Source: Owenia fusiformis (Eukaryota > Annelida > Polychaeta > Sabellida > Oweniidae). Taken from it: a stretch of DNA of 64,000 nt. Both the position numbers and the translations under genes were made by a program. The stretch spans positions 16,064,467 through 16,128,466 of the forward strand of contig CAIIXF020000002.1 of the NCBI GenBank assembly GCA_903813345.2. Reading direction: 5' to 3'. Under the pieces are notes generated by a model. The model saw only the letters and a program-made list of their open reading frames with translations. It ran no database searches and was not told where the DNA came from. Below are positions 1 to 11,800 of the stretch, piece by piece (the stretch's first letter is position 1; each line of letters starts with the position of its first letter).

Positions 1-184
1 ACAACTGCTCAAATAGGGTGGGATAATAAGATCATATAATGGTTGATTCTGTATATCGTTATTCTCTCGTGAGTATATGTATATGATATAGTCACTTGTT
101 CCGTTCGGTCACTTGTGAATATATCATATGATCACTTGAGTATAAACATGATATACAAAATCAACCATTTTATAACCTCATATT

Positions 185-1320
185 ATACAATGGTATACCA
201 TATGAATAGTCAATTTGCAGTGTAATATAACACAGGAATAGGCTTTGTATAATTGTTATACAGTAGAATAACAAAGGAATTTGGGATTGTGCACTGTTAC
301 ACAGTAGTAATCAATGGGCTATACTTGTATTGCACTGTTATGCAGTAATATAGCCAACCAATGGGGAATGTTATACTGTTATGCAGTAAGACAACAAATC
401 AATGGGCTATAATGCACTATTATGCAGTAATGCAGCTTATTAATGGGGAATGTTATACTGTTATGCAGTAAAACAACAAATCAATGGGCTATAATGCACT
501 ATTATGCAGTAATGTAGCTTATTAATGGGGAATGTTGTACTGCGTACAACAAATCAATGGGCTATAATGCACTATTATGCAGTAATGTAGCTTATTAATG
601 GGGAATGTTGTACTGCAGTAAAACAACAAATCAATGGGCTATAATGCACTATTATGCAGTAATGTAGCTTATTAATGGGGAATGTTGTACTGCGTACAAC
701 AAATCAATGGGCTATAATGCACTATTATGCAGTAATGTAGCTTATTAATGGGGAATGTTGTACTGTGTACAACAAATCAATGGGCTATAATGCACTGTTA
801 TGCAGTTATGTAGCTTATTAACCTCTTGACTACCTGGAGTGACAAGATTTCTCGTCACCTCAGAAATGACCTTTAAACCCAGAGTGACGAGAAAATCCAT
901 CATAAAAATTTTCACTCAAATTATTCTTATTTGAACATTTTCATCCAATTTACACGAAAATTGTTTTAAAATGTGTAGAAATGATCTCTGAAATGATCTC
1001 TGCCGTCTAATTTTACTTAATTGAGCATCTCAGGTTGTAAAGGTTAGTAGTAAAATGCCAAAAGATGGCAAAAATGAAAAATTCTCTGGTTTCAACCGAT
1101 TTTAGAGCCTTGGATTAAGGAGGTTAATGGAGAATCTTGTACTGTTACACAGTAGTACTGCAGTAGTACAACAAATCAATGGGCTATATTGCACTGTTAT
1201 GCAGTAATGTAGCTTATTGATGGAGAATGTTGTACTGTTACACAGTAGCACTGCAGTAGTACAACAAATCAATGGGCTATATTGCACTGTTATGTAGTAA
1301 TATAGCTTATCAATGGGAAA
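185..1320. repeat. 73-82 bp minisatellite, copy A (interrupted)
   Basis: Tandem units built on CAATGGGCTATAATGCACT, TATGCAGTAATGTAGC and AATGGGGAATGTTGTACTG. Successive 'CAATGGG' starts at 400, 482, 555, 632, 705 and 778 give periods of 82, 73, 77, 73 and 73. A 302-bp element splits the array at 822-1123. Confidence 0.85.
822..1123. mobile_element. piggyBac-like MITE with TTAA target duplication
   Basis: 302-bp block inserted in the minisatellite. TTAA is present on both sides (818-821 and 1124-1127). The ends are CCTCTTGACTACC and, as reverse complement of the right end, CCTCCTTAATCC. TTAA duplication and CC-starting ends are hallmarks of the piggyBac group. It has no coding capacity. Family assignment is inference. 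Confidence 0.5.
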
Positions 1321-1861
1321 TGTTGGTAAGATTTAGCTTGACTCACTTGTCTTGAAATCAATAGATATTTTCCAAGCCCTCTTATAGTTTAAACTTACAA
1401 AAATTATCAATATTAAATAGGTTTTCATTGAGCATCCTATTTGAATTATTAAAGGCCAAATAAAATAGATCTTCTATTGGCAAAGTTAGATTATATCCCC
1501 TATAGCCATGGATGTAATTAAATACAGAAGTGCTTAATGGCTGAGAAAAATATTTGTTTTTGTTTTGTCAACTGGAGCTGACCACATTGTGCCCAGTGTG
1601 TAACCAAGCATAGCTTAATATACATATATCAATACCATTAAACTGTGCATTATGGCTTGGTATACCAATGAGTCATCACACTGTATGCAATAATAACAAT
1701 ATTAACCTAATATAAACAAACTAAGGACTTAATATACAACTCAAAAATATACTGTGTCATATTAGAAAAAAATGTCTGATGAATTAAATATTGAAGATAA
1801 GGTAAACATAGAGAAGAGTATGAATATGCTTGCTATTAAAATCAAAAAAAAGAAATTTATA

Positions 1862-2445
1862 AAGCGGACGTCAAGTAAATTGGAAGAATCTTATAAGTGG
1901 GAATGAGGGGAAACTTAGATTATTTAAACAACTTAAAACACACTTTGGATTTGAACAATACCTTTCAGAAACAACATTTTCAAATGCTAAACATCTCACT
2001 AGATTACGTATAAGCGCCCACAATCTAGAAATAGAGAGAGGCCAATATACAAGACCCATTACTGATTTAAATATTCGATTTTGTAAAATATTTAAGGACT
2101 TGGTTAAAGAAGATGAACCACACTTTTTATTCAAATGTAAACAATTGGAGTATATTAGAAAATCTCATATTGAAAAACTTGAAAACCTGTATAGTAACTC
2201 TAAAAACATGAATGACCATCAAAAGACAATTTTTCTACGAGTGAGGGGAACATATTAAAAGAATCTGCTGACATGATAAATTATCTAATGATTGGTAGAG
2301 CCAGGATTTTCATATCAAAGTAATATTTGTTATGTCATTTGAAGCATGTAATCATATTTTCTTTACTTTATTGCTATTTTTACTATTAATGAAAATTGTA
2401 TGTTGGATGTACGTTTGGCCCTAAAAGGGGCATCAGTACAAATAA
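1862..2445 (+). mobile_element. 5'-truncated non-LTR retrotransposon (LINE) 3' end
   Basis: An open frame from about 1862 to the TAA at 2256-2258 reads NLISGNEGKLRLFKQLKTHF, LTRLRISAHNLEIERGQYTR, then CKIFKDLVKEDEPHFLFKC. The last part is the Cys/His 'xEDExHFLxxC' tail found at the end of many LINE reverse-transcriptase ORFs in invertebrates. A short 3' UTR ends near CAAATAAATCC. The block is absent from the second copy of the segmental duplication, so it inserted after that event or was lost from copy B. Confidence 0.65.
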
Positions 2446-2698
2446 ATCCTATTATATACAAATACCAATGACATTACACTGTATCCATTTTTGCCTTAAT
2501 ATGGTCTTTCTTTTAATCTACCCTGGATAGCAATAATATCTAAAGTATGTGAAATGTATTATATGAAAAAGATGTTACAGTCAGTTTTACCAGACTGGAT
2601 TCCCTGTCATGGATGAAACCTGACCCGTATCATGGATTTGATCACAACTGACAACCCCATGACATACGTATTTCATAAGACCTTTATTTTTCTCTCAG

Positions 2699-2811
2699 AA
2701 TTAGCCAGTCTGGCTACATGCCTGTGGATGTGGTTGGAACTGATGTATATAACTGGATTAGCCCCATAGACAAGGAATGGGTTCTCAGAGCTCACATTAA
2801 AAGTAAATTTG
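2699..2811 (+). CDS. PAS-B exon, alternative copy A
   Basis: 113-bp exon between a TTTTTCTCTCAG acceptor and a TTTG/GT donor. It reads without stops as 37 residues (ISQSGYMPVDVVGTDVYNW...IKSKF) plus split codons at both ends. Copy B lies 2,575 bp downstream and has the same length and phase; 29 of 37 residues agree by my count. Both feed exon 7276-7423 in frame (G/TA gives Val). Because 113 is not a multiple of 3, using both copies in one mRNA would shift the frame. Copy A could be a dying duplicate, but it has no stop and keeps both splice sites. Confidence 0.65.
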
Positions 2812-5800
2812 GTTGTATATGTGTTCTAATTGGACTCTCGTTTGAAGTTATATTGTAATCAAGATGTATCTCTAACATAGTGGGTTGTTGTCAGTGAAAA
2901 CTATACAGACCCTTGTTGTATTGAGAAGTAATTTCACAGGCCTCCTCTGTACATGAACTTGTATCATTTGAGAACTATTTCCCCATGCTCTATCTACATA
3001 TCTACATGTGAACCCCAGCTCCCCCTTGGAAAAAGCTGGCCAGGGCCTGTGTTGTGTTTCAGAACTGTATTCCTCATGCTCCTGCTTTACTTGTTGTATT
3101 TGAAAATTAGGTTCACATGTCCCATCTGTACTTTAAGAAGTAATTTCACTGGCCTCTTATGTGTTGGTTGTATTTTAGAAGTACTTTTCCAGGATCATGG
3201 GTTGATGACCACTCAACAATCCCATGAAAAAGTTCATTATGTGAATGACTGAAAAAACAACAAAAATACGACATCAACAACTGAACATAAATGATTATCA
3301 TTAACGAGATAAGGACACACCAATTTTTACATGATGTGACATACCATTATTAATCAACCCATCTCTTTAAAATTAAAATACTCTGATTGAGAAATTAATT
3401 GAGATGTCACTGAAGATCTCTTTAAAAAGAACTTGAGTATATCAATTTTTCTCATCTTGAGACGGACAAAAGTTAAACAGGGTTGACATTAGTTTGAAAT
3501 AGAGATGGCCATTTACCAGAGTTTGTTCAGAACTATTCAGGAGTGAAGCTCTTGTTAATTTTACAAATAATGTGTTAGACAAATATATTGAGTGTCAAGT
3601 TGGGTCATAAAATAACACTGCGTGGTCATATTGCACTATTATACAATAGTATACCTTATGAATAGTCAATTTGCAGTGTAATATAACACAGAAATAGGCT
3701 ATTTGTATAATTGTTATACAGTAGAATAACATAGGAATGGGGGATTGTGCACTGTCACACAGTGGTATAACAAATCAATGGGCTATACTTGTATTGCACT
3801 GTTATGCAGTAATATACCCTTTCAATGGGGAATGTTATACTGTAACACAGTAGTAAAACAAATACATGGGCTATAATGCACTGTTATACAGTAATATACC
3901 CTATCAATGGACAATGTAGTACTGTTACACAGTAGTATAACAAATCAATGGGCTATAATGCACTGTTATGCAGCAATATACTCTATCAATGGGGAATGTA
4001 GTACTGTTACACAGAAGTAAAACAAATCAATGGGCTATAATGTACTGTTATGCAGTAATATAGCCAACCAATGGGGAATGTTGTACTGTTATGCAGTAGT
4101 ACAACAAATCAATGGGCTATAATGCACTGTTATGCAGTAATATACCCTATCAATGGGGAATGTAGTACTGTAACACAGAAGTTAAACAAATCAATGGGCT
4201 ATAATATACTGTTATGCAGTAATATAGCCTATTAATGAGGAATGTTGTACTGTTATGCAGTAATATACCCTATCAATGGACAATGTAGTACTGTTACACA
4301 GTAGTACAACAAATCAATGGGCTATAATGTACTGTTATACAGTAATATACTCTATCAATGGGTAATGTAGTACTGTTACACAGTAGTAAAACAAATCCAT
4401 GGTCTATAATATACAGTTATGCTGTAAAATAGCCTGTTAATGGGGAATGTTATACTGTTATGCAGTTGTACAACAAATCAATGGGCTATAATGCACTGGT
4501 ATGCAGTAATGCAGCTTATTAATGGGGAATGTTGTACTGTTATGCAGTTGTACAACAAATCAATGGGCTATAATGCACTGTTATGCAGTAATATAGCTTA
4601 TCAATGGGGAATGTTGGTTAGATTTAGTTTGACTTCATTGTACTTTGGTCTTGAAATCAATATATATTTTCCAAGCTCTCTTATAGTTTATACTTAAAAA
4701 GATAATCAATATTTAATAGGCATTATGTGTGAATTATTAAAGGCCAAATGAAATAGATCTTCACTTGACACTATAAGTTATATTAGATCCCACATAGTCT
4801 TTGATGTAGTTTAAATACAGAACTGCTTAACCACTGATTGTTCCTGGAATGACAGAAAAAGATCATTTCATTGTTAAGGAACATTGTTTTTTAACTGTAG
4901 CAGATCGCGTGGGACCCAGTGTGCATGCAAACATAGATTAATATACATATATCAATGACATCACATAGTGTGCAATTATGGCCTAATATAAAATACTGTA
5001 CCACAATGAGATGAAGCCAAACAGCTTTCATTTCTAATAAGATAATATAATCAAATACATATTACTATGTTATTTATTTCATATGACATTTGAACAAACT
5101 AGATCTGTTGTGAGATATGGTATTCTGTAACTTCTTAATGGATAGCAATGTTACAGCAACTGGATTCCCAGTAATGGAAGAAACCTGATCAGGATCATGG
5201 CTTGATCATAACTGAAACCCCATTAAACCTTTCATAGAACTATAAGTATAAATCATATCAGTTTTTCTCTCAGAATTAGCCAGTCTGGCTACATGCCTGC
5301 GGATGTGGTTGGAACTGAAGTATATAACTGGATTGAACCCATGGACAAGGGATGGGCTCTCAGAGCTCGCTTCAAAAGTAAATTTGGTTGTATCTGTCTT
5401 ACAACTGGACTCTTCAAGTTATATTGTAATCAAGGTGTATCTCTACTACAGTGGGTAGTTGTTGTCCATCTGAAGCTTAAAAACCTTTGTAGTATTTGAA
5501 AAGTAATTTAACAGGTCCCTCTATACATGTTGCATTTGAGAACCAATTTAATAGCCCTCTTCTGTACTGTTGTATTTGAGAAGTAATTTCACAGGTCCCA
5601 TCTGTACTTGTTGTATTTGAGAAGTAATTTCACAGTTCCCATCTATACTTGTTGTATTTGAGAAGTAATCTCACAGGTCCCATCTGTACTTGTTGTATTT
5701 GAGAAGTAATTTCAGAGTTCCCATCTGTACTTGTTGTATTTGAGAAGTAATTTCACAGGTCCCATCTGTACTTGTTGTATTTGAGAAGTAATTTCACAGG

Positions 5801-8800
5801 TCCCATCTGTACTTGTTGTATTTGAAAAGTAATTTCACAGGTCCCATCTGTACTTGTTGTATTTGAGAAGTAATTTCACAGGTCCCACCTGTACTTGTTG
5901 TATTTGAGAAGTAATCTCACGGGTCCCATCTGTACTTGTTGAATTTGAGAAGTAATCTCACAGGTTCCATCTGTACTTGTTGTATTTGAGAAGTAATTTC
6001 ACAGGTCCCATCTTTACTTGTTGCATTTTAGGATTGATAACCAATTGACAATCCCCTGAAAAAGTTCATCAACATCAACAACTGAACATAAATGATTATC
6101 ATTATTAATGAGATAATGACACGCCAATTTTTTACATGATGTGACATACCATTGTTAATCACTGAAGATCTCATTAAAAAGAGCTTGAGCATATCAATTT
6201 TTCTCATATTGAGACTGACAAAAGTTAAAATTAAAACTACATGTGGCTAATGCTATCAAAAAGAGTTGATAATATTTTGAAATAGAGATGGCTATTTACC
6301 AGATATTGTTCAGAACCATTTAGAAAATTACTTTTTTGAAACAATACAGAAATGTTTTGTATGTGCTTCATCAAACTGGATGTTGTTCTATTCCAATGTC
6401 AAATGTTCCACAATGAACCATTCCAAAAATGGACCTTTTCTGTAAGTAACACCATTTACAAGGAATGGTTTCAGCCACTGTAGAGAGCATCCATCTTGTT
6501 TCATCAAGCTTCGGACCTATCCTCATAACGTAGTGATTGAGCGTGGGAACCGATGATGGAGAGCATCCCCGTACACAGGTTTTACTTTATTGCTAAGACT
6601 AATGGGAAACTCTTGATATAGGTGAAGGGTTGCAATAGGGTAATATTACCTTACTAATGAGCGTTCTTCATGAAGAATCAGGTTGATTTATTACATGTAT
6701 CTCTTCTTCACCTTGTCAGTGAACAATTGTGCATAAAGCCTTTATAAGGTTTCACTGGATTAATACAGAAACAGTTTATGTTAATATAGTTTCTTTGTTT
6801 ATGTGTGATATAATTTTTGCTGTTGCTATGTTTTCATGCTTTTTTTCTATTGAAATATTATTTTACAAAGATATCTTTGAAAATTGAGAATATATCTGCC
6901 AGGAATTTAGAATGATGCTGTGCCAAGAAATGATTTTTTTGCTTGTCTGGGTTCATTTTGTTTAGTTTTTGACAGCAGTGTAGTTCTTAGTATAGCTTGT
7001 TTTTTGTGTTTTTGATATGTAGTATTTTTGTAATGACTAGTATAATATAGTAATCCTTTGTTTATATCTAATCCTTAAAGATCAAATCCTTAAAGATCAA
7101 ATCTAAATATATGATTTTATAAGATAAATGGAGTATGTCTTGTTCCAGTAATAGTTTCACTTAACAACAATTCATTCAGTTTATATCCTTTAACTTTGAA
7201 ATATCAAATATTTTGTCTATTTGGAATTGCTCTAAAAGAAACAATAATAAATTCACTCATTAAATCTATTTTCAGTAATTACGACTGGTGAGACACCATT
7301 TTGTTATTTTCGTATGTACCGTAAAGATCGAAGCTTCATCTGGATGCAAAGTAATTCGCATATCGTGACTGATGTTTGGACAGGGAAACCAAAGTTTATT
7401 CTAAGCATAAATGTAGTTCTCAGGTAACTATAGATTAATTTTCATAATCGTGACTAGATTAATTGTCATAATCGTGACTATAGATTAATAATTACCACAA
7501 TCATGACTAGATATATTGTCACAATCATTTTTGACTATGATCTTTTTCTTCTGAATATTAAAGTAAGATTGTACGCTCCTTTCAACATTTTACATGTATT
7601 ATCCTATCCTATGTATTTACTGCCATTGTTAAATTGATAAATCTTACTCTTGAGCAAGTTATTATTATTTACCATATGTTGTCTGCCTCCAGTGATGAGG
7701 ATGGAGTGAGAAACTATGAAGAACAGAAGCGGGAAATACTCGCCCTGGAGGAGGCCGCTGCTAACCTTGCTTTGGAGAACAAACAAGAGGCTGGCCCAAT
7801 AGCAGATGATGGTCTTAACATAAAGGATCAACTGGACATGAACCCTGGGAGTGTTGCCAGTAGCGTTGAAAGTTCATTGAAGTATGAGCGAGATCCTTTC
7901 GCTATGGATGAAGATAATGAGCCAGCATTCACTGCTGACACCCGGTATATGTCCCCAGATGACTTCCTTAAAAGTTTGTCAAATATGGGTCCATCTTTTT
8001 CATCACTCTCTAGTATGATATCAGGTGGAAATAGTAATGCAGCATCTTTGTCTCAATCTGGATCTCCAATGTCACCTTCTCCCTCATCATTTGCTGCTAG
8101 TGTCAGATCTGCGCCCAGTATGAGCGTAGATAGTCGGGCTAGTGATAGCGTGTTCCACACACCTGAGGGAAGTCCTAGTTGTTCCATGTCAAGCCCCAAA
8201 CATTCCACACTCTCCCCTAGTACAAACACCCCCTCCCTTTCTGACATACATCCCCATCAAACTATTCTACCCAAGACAGATGGTGTCTCAACCAAGAAGA
8301 ATGGTGCAATACCTAAGACCGACTCCACCCTGCTGGTTAAGCTTCTATCGAGGCCCTCAGTGGACAGTGTCAGCTCAAACATCTCAGATGAATCTATACT
8401 AAAAGGACTTGAAAAAACAGAAATAACAGGTACATGGAATACATTTTTTAAAGGTTTAGAATTTGTTCAAATATATTGCACTATTCTGCTTCGGAAATGA
8501 CTCATAAGCTTAATTTGAAAACAATCTTGATAATTATATGATATTATCTAAAAATTAGAATCACTTATTATCTATGAATCACAAAAATACCTGATTACAA
8601 TACCAAGGTGTGATCCCATATACTTGATCATTGATGACAAATTAGCAGTCATATGCTGTTTCGTGTACTAGTATTGAACCCTCACTCACAAACTAATATA
8701 TGCAGCTTTTTGTATCAAACATGTAGAGAGAAATTATATTAAATATGTTCATCTGTATAGTTGTATATGATATCTAAATAATTTATGCTTGACTTATCCA

Positions 8801-11800
8801 AATTATAACTAATACCAAGTAGCCTATAAGTGCTTGAAGAAGATGGACATTGTTTATCGAAACATAGCGAGTAAGTTTAATAAATCGGATAAGTCTAGCT
8901 AGATTGTTTAGATATTTTGTAGAGAGAAAATTGCAAAAACTTAAAATTTGGGATTTATACAGAATACCATTTTTATTGATTTCAATTTTACCAACCTTGA
9001 TGTAATATTCATCAACATCATACTTATTATGTAATAAACATGTAAATGATATCTACTATTTTAGATAAAAGTATGACAGTAGTTGGTGATGAAGGCATGC
9101 CTCCCCAGCCCAAAAGAGGCAAACGACCCAACTACCCCACCCCTGAGACTGTCACCCCTGGCAATAGTATCCCAGGCAACAGTCTCCTTGTCCAGTCACT
9201 TCTTGCCAACAACAAACAAACACAGGACTCAGGTAAGACTGGATTATACACAATCTTTTATTGTATACAGAATGTAGTTATGTGTAATACAAATCACATC
9301 TAGCCATTTGTTACGAAAAATCACATGGTGAGTGCCCATATATTTGTATTTTTCGACAAAATTTGTCAAAACGTCGCCTTAACAATGGTATGTGAAGTTG
9401 GACTGAAGATGTTTTCACTTTTTCATAGTTTTGTGATTGGACAGGTTACAATATTCATAACATCAGTATTTTCCCATTTTTTGGCCAGTTTATTCTCAAA
9501 CTTGTGTTTAACATGTTTAGCTTAGCTTAGAAAACATTGTTCTATACTCATGGAGACAGTTATATTAGGTCATGTATGAGTAATTTTTTCCATGATTCAA
9601 TCTATCATCATATACTCATGTATTTTACACCTTACAGCTGTTGGAAGTTCTACCAGTACAACAGTGACAACTCACAAACCTCCGCAACACCCCACAGAGC
9701 CAATCATACAGACTAGCCACGACAGTCCTCGTGGAAATAACACACCAAAAATAGATTTAGAGAAACGTAGCGCATATATCAAATTCAAGATGGCACAACA
9801 ACTGAGTTCTCAACACCGCACGCTGAAACAGAGTCTTGAGCAGCAAACTGAGGAGCTGCAGATGTTGGAACAGCAGATGAATAGTGGAGTTAAAGAACCT
9901 GAAGTTATGTTACAGTTCGAGAAACTACAACAACTAGAGGTACATGGAAATTCATTTGCAACCTGTGTATGTTAACGCCAACCAAAAGCCAAGTATTTTT
10001 ACATGGAAATTTATTTGCAACCTATGCATGTTAAAAGCCAAATTTAAAGTGTTTTTACATGGAAATTCATTTGCAACCTGTGTATGTAAAACGCCAACCA
10101 AAAGCCAAGTGTTTTTACATGGAAATTCATTTGCAACCTCTACATGTTAAAAGTCAAATTTAAAGTGTTTTTACTAGTGGTGTCAATTAACCGCTTGAGC
10201 ATTAACCGGTTAACCGGGGGTTTCTACCGGTTAAAGTCGGTTAACCGGCGGGAAATTTGAACTTATAATTTCAAATGAAATCTTCATCTTCGATCTTGAA
10301 AGTTGAAAAAAATTGGAAAAATGATATATCGGCGTTTATTTTTTACGTTCGTCAAGCTTTACGCTATTCTATGTAGGTAAGCGCGGGAAAGCAATGTGGC
10401 AGGGATTAAAGTTGCTGATTTGATGTTTGTAAGGAATTATCGGACCTATCACATGTATGAGTAGCTCACATGAAACTGACGCTTGAAAAACAAACAGATT
10501 AAAATGCAAAGTAAGCGCGGGAAAGCAATGTGGCAGGGATTAAAGTTGCTGATTGGATGTTTGTAAGGAGTTATGTGACTTATGACATGTATGAGTAGCT
10601 TACGTGAAACTGACACCATAAAACCAAACGGATTAGCATGCAAAATAAGGGCGGGAAATAACAGAATTATACACGGTCAACTAACCGCCCATAAAAACTC
10701 AGACCGGTCAAGGCATTATCGGTGGTTAACCGGTTAATACTTGACACCTCTAGTTTTTACATGGAAATTCATTTGCAGCCTGTGCATGTTAAAAGCCAAA
10801 TTTAAAGTGTTTTTACATGGAAATTCATTTGCAGCCTGTGCATGTTAAAAGCCAAATTTAAAGTGTTTTTACATGGAAATTTATTTGCAGCCTGTGCATG
10901 TTAAAAGCCAACTGTTAAGTATTTTTACCTGGAAATTCCTCTGTTCCATGTTATCTTAGTTCCTCACTGCTGTGACATTTCTAAAACTAACAATACTTCA
11001 AGCTTTAACATAGTGAAGAACTGCAATCATGTATCCTCGTGGTATCTGTTTGCAGAAAATGCTTCAAACAAATATGGCCAATGTTGCATGCAGTGGTCAA
11101 TGTGAGACTTGTAACATTTTCATGAATTTGTTTTTATAATTACAGCATTATCATGCAATTAGTTTTAAACTTCTGTGCAACATCATTATGTGACATTGTT
11201 CTTTGCTTGCATTCAGCCTTTATCATTTTTCTTTCCAGGCTCAACGCAATGAAAATGAACAGGCATTACAACAGCTCAAAGTGGAGTATGTTCACCAAAT
11301 GAAACAGCTGAAAGTAAAGCAAGGATTGCTCCCTCAGAACACAGATAGTGGAGTAAATCAACTGAGTTCCCTCCCTACGCAGCATAATGAACCTCACACA
11401 AGTTCTACTAATTGTACAAACATAAAGCCTCGCCGTGTGCTGACCCCTCAAAGACATTTTATTCCTCAACATAATACCCAAACTGTAGAAAATAATTCTT
11501 ATTCCCCTAGATCAGCCTCCATGAAGACTATAGTTACAAACACTGACAGTATGACCTTGACAACCAAGGTTGCTCTCACACCAGCAGACACTGAAATGGG
11601 GGAAAGTACACACAATGATAACTCCATTGTCAACAATACACCCAAAGTCATCAAACTTTATAATGGAGATCTATCATCTCAAAATAGCAACATTTCTGCC
11701 AGAATTCATAGTGATCATGTACAATCTGGAAATCACATTGGAAATGCTCCACCAGGAAATCATATCGTTAATAATTCTCCAAATCATGGTGGTGATATTT

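Larger units (their letters stand above)
185..6330. repeat. Tandem segmental duplication containing the PAS-B exon
   Basis: Two blocks, about 185-3540 and 3640-6330, share the same order: minisatellite, an 'AGATTTAG...TTGAAATCAAT' stretch (1328 and 4619), intron sequence, the PAS-B exon, 41-bp repeats, and an 'AGAGATGGC...TTTACCAGA' end (about 3500 and 6285). The copies differ by the LINE in copy A and by expansion of the 41-bp array in copy B. Non-coding parts are clearly more diverged than the exons. Confidence 0.8.

Noticed and set aside
185-820. CRISPR-like regular array
   Set aside because: Eukaryotic context, whole unit repeats with no unique spacers, variable period: a minisatellite.
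5500-6030. Regular 41-bp units as a possible array with spacers
   Set aside because: No spacer sequence exists; units are contiguous.
7860-7930. HIF-type oxygen-dependent degradation motif near DPFAMDED
   Set aside because: The required LxxLAP hydroxylation motif is not there and the spacing is off by one.
7634-8500. 288-codon frame as a single-exon gene
   Set aside because: It is an internal exon (7693-8429) extended into introns at both ends; splice sites and phase match the neighbouring exons.
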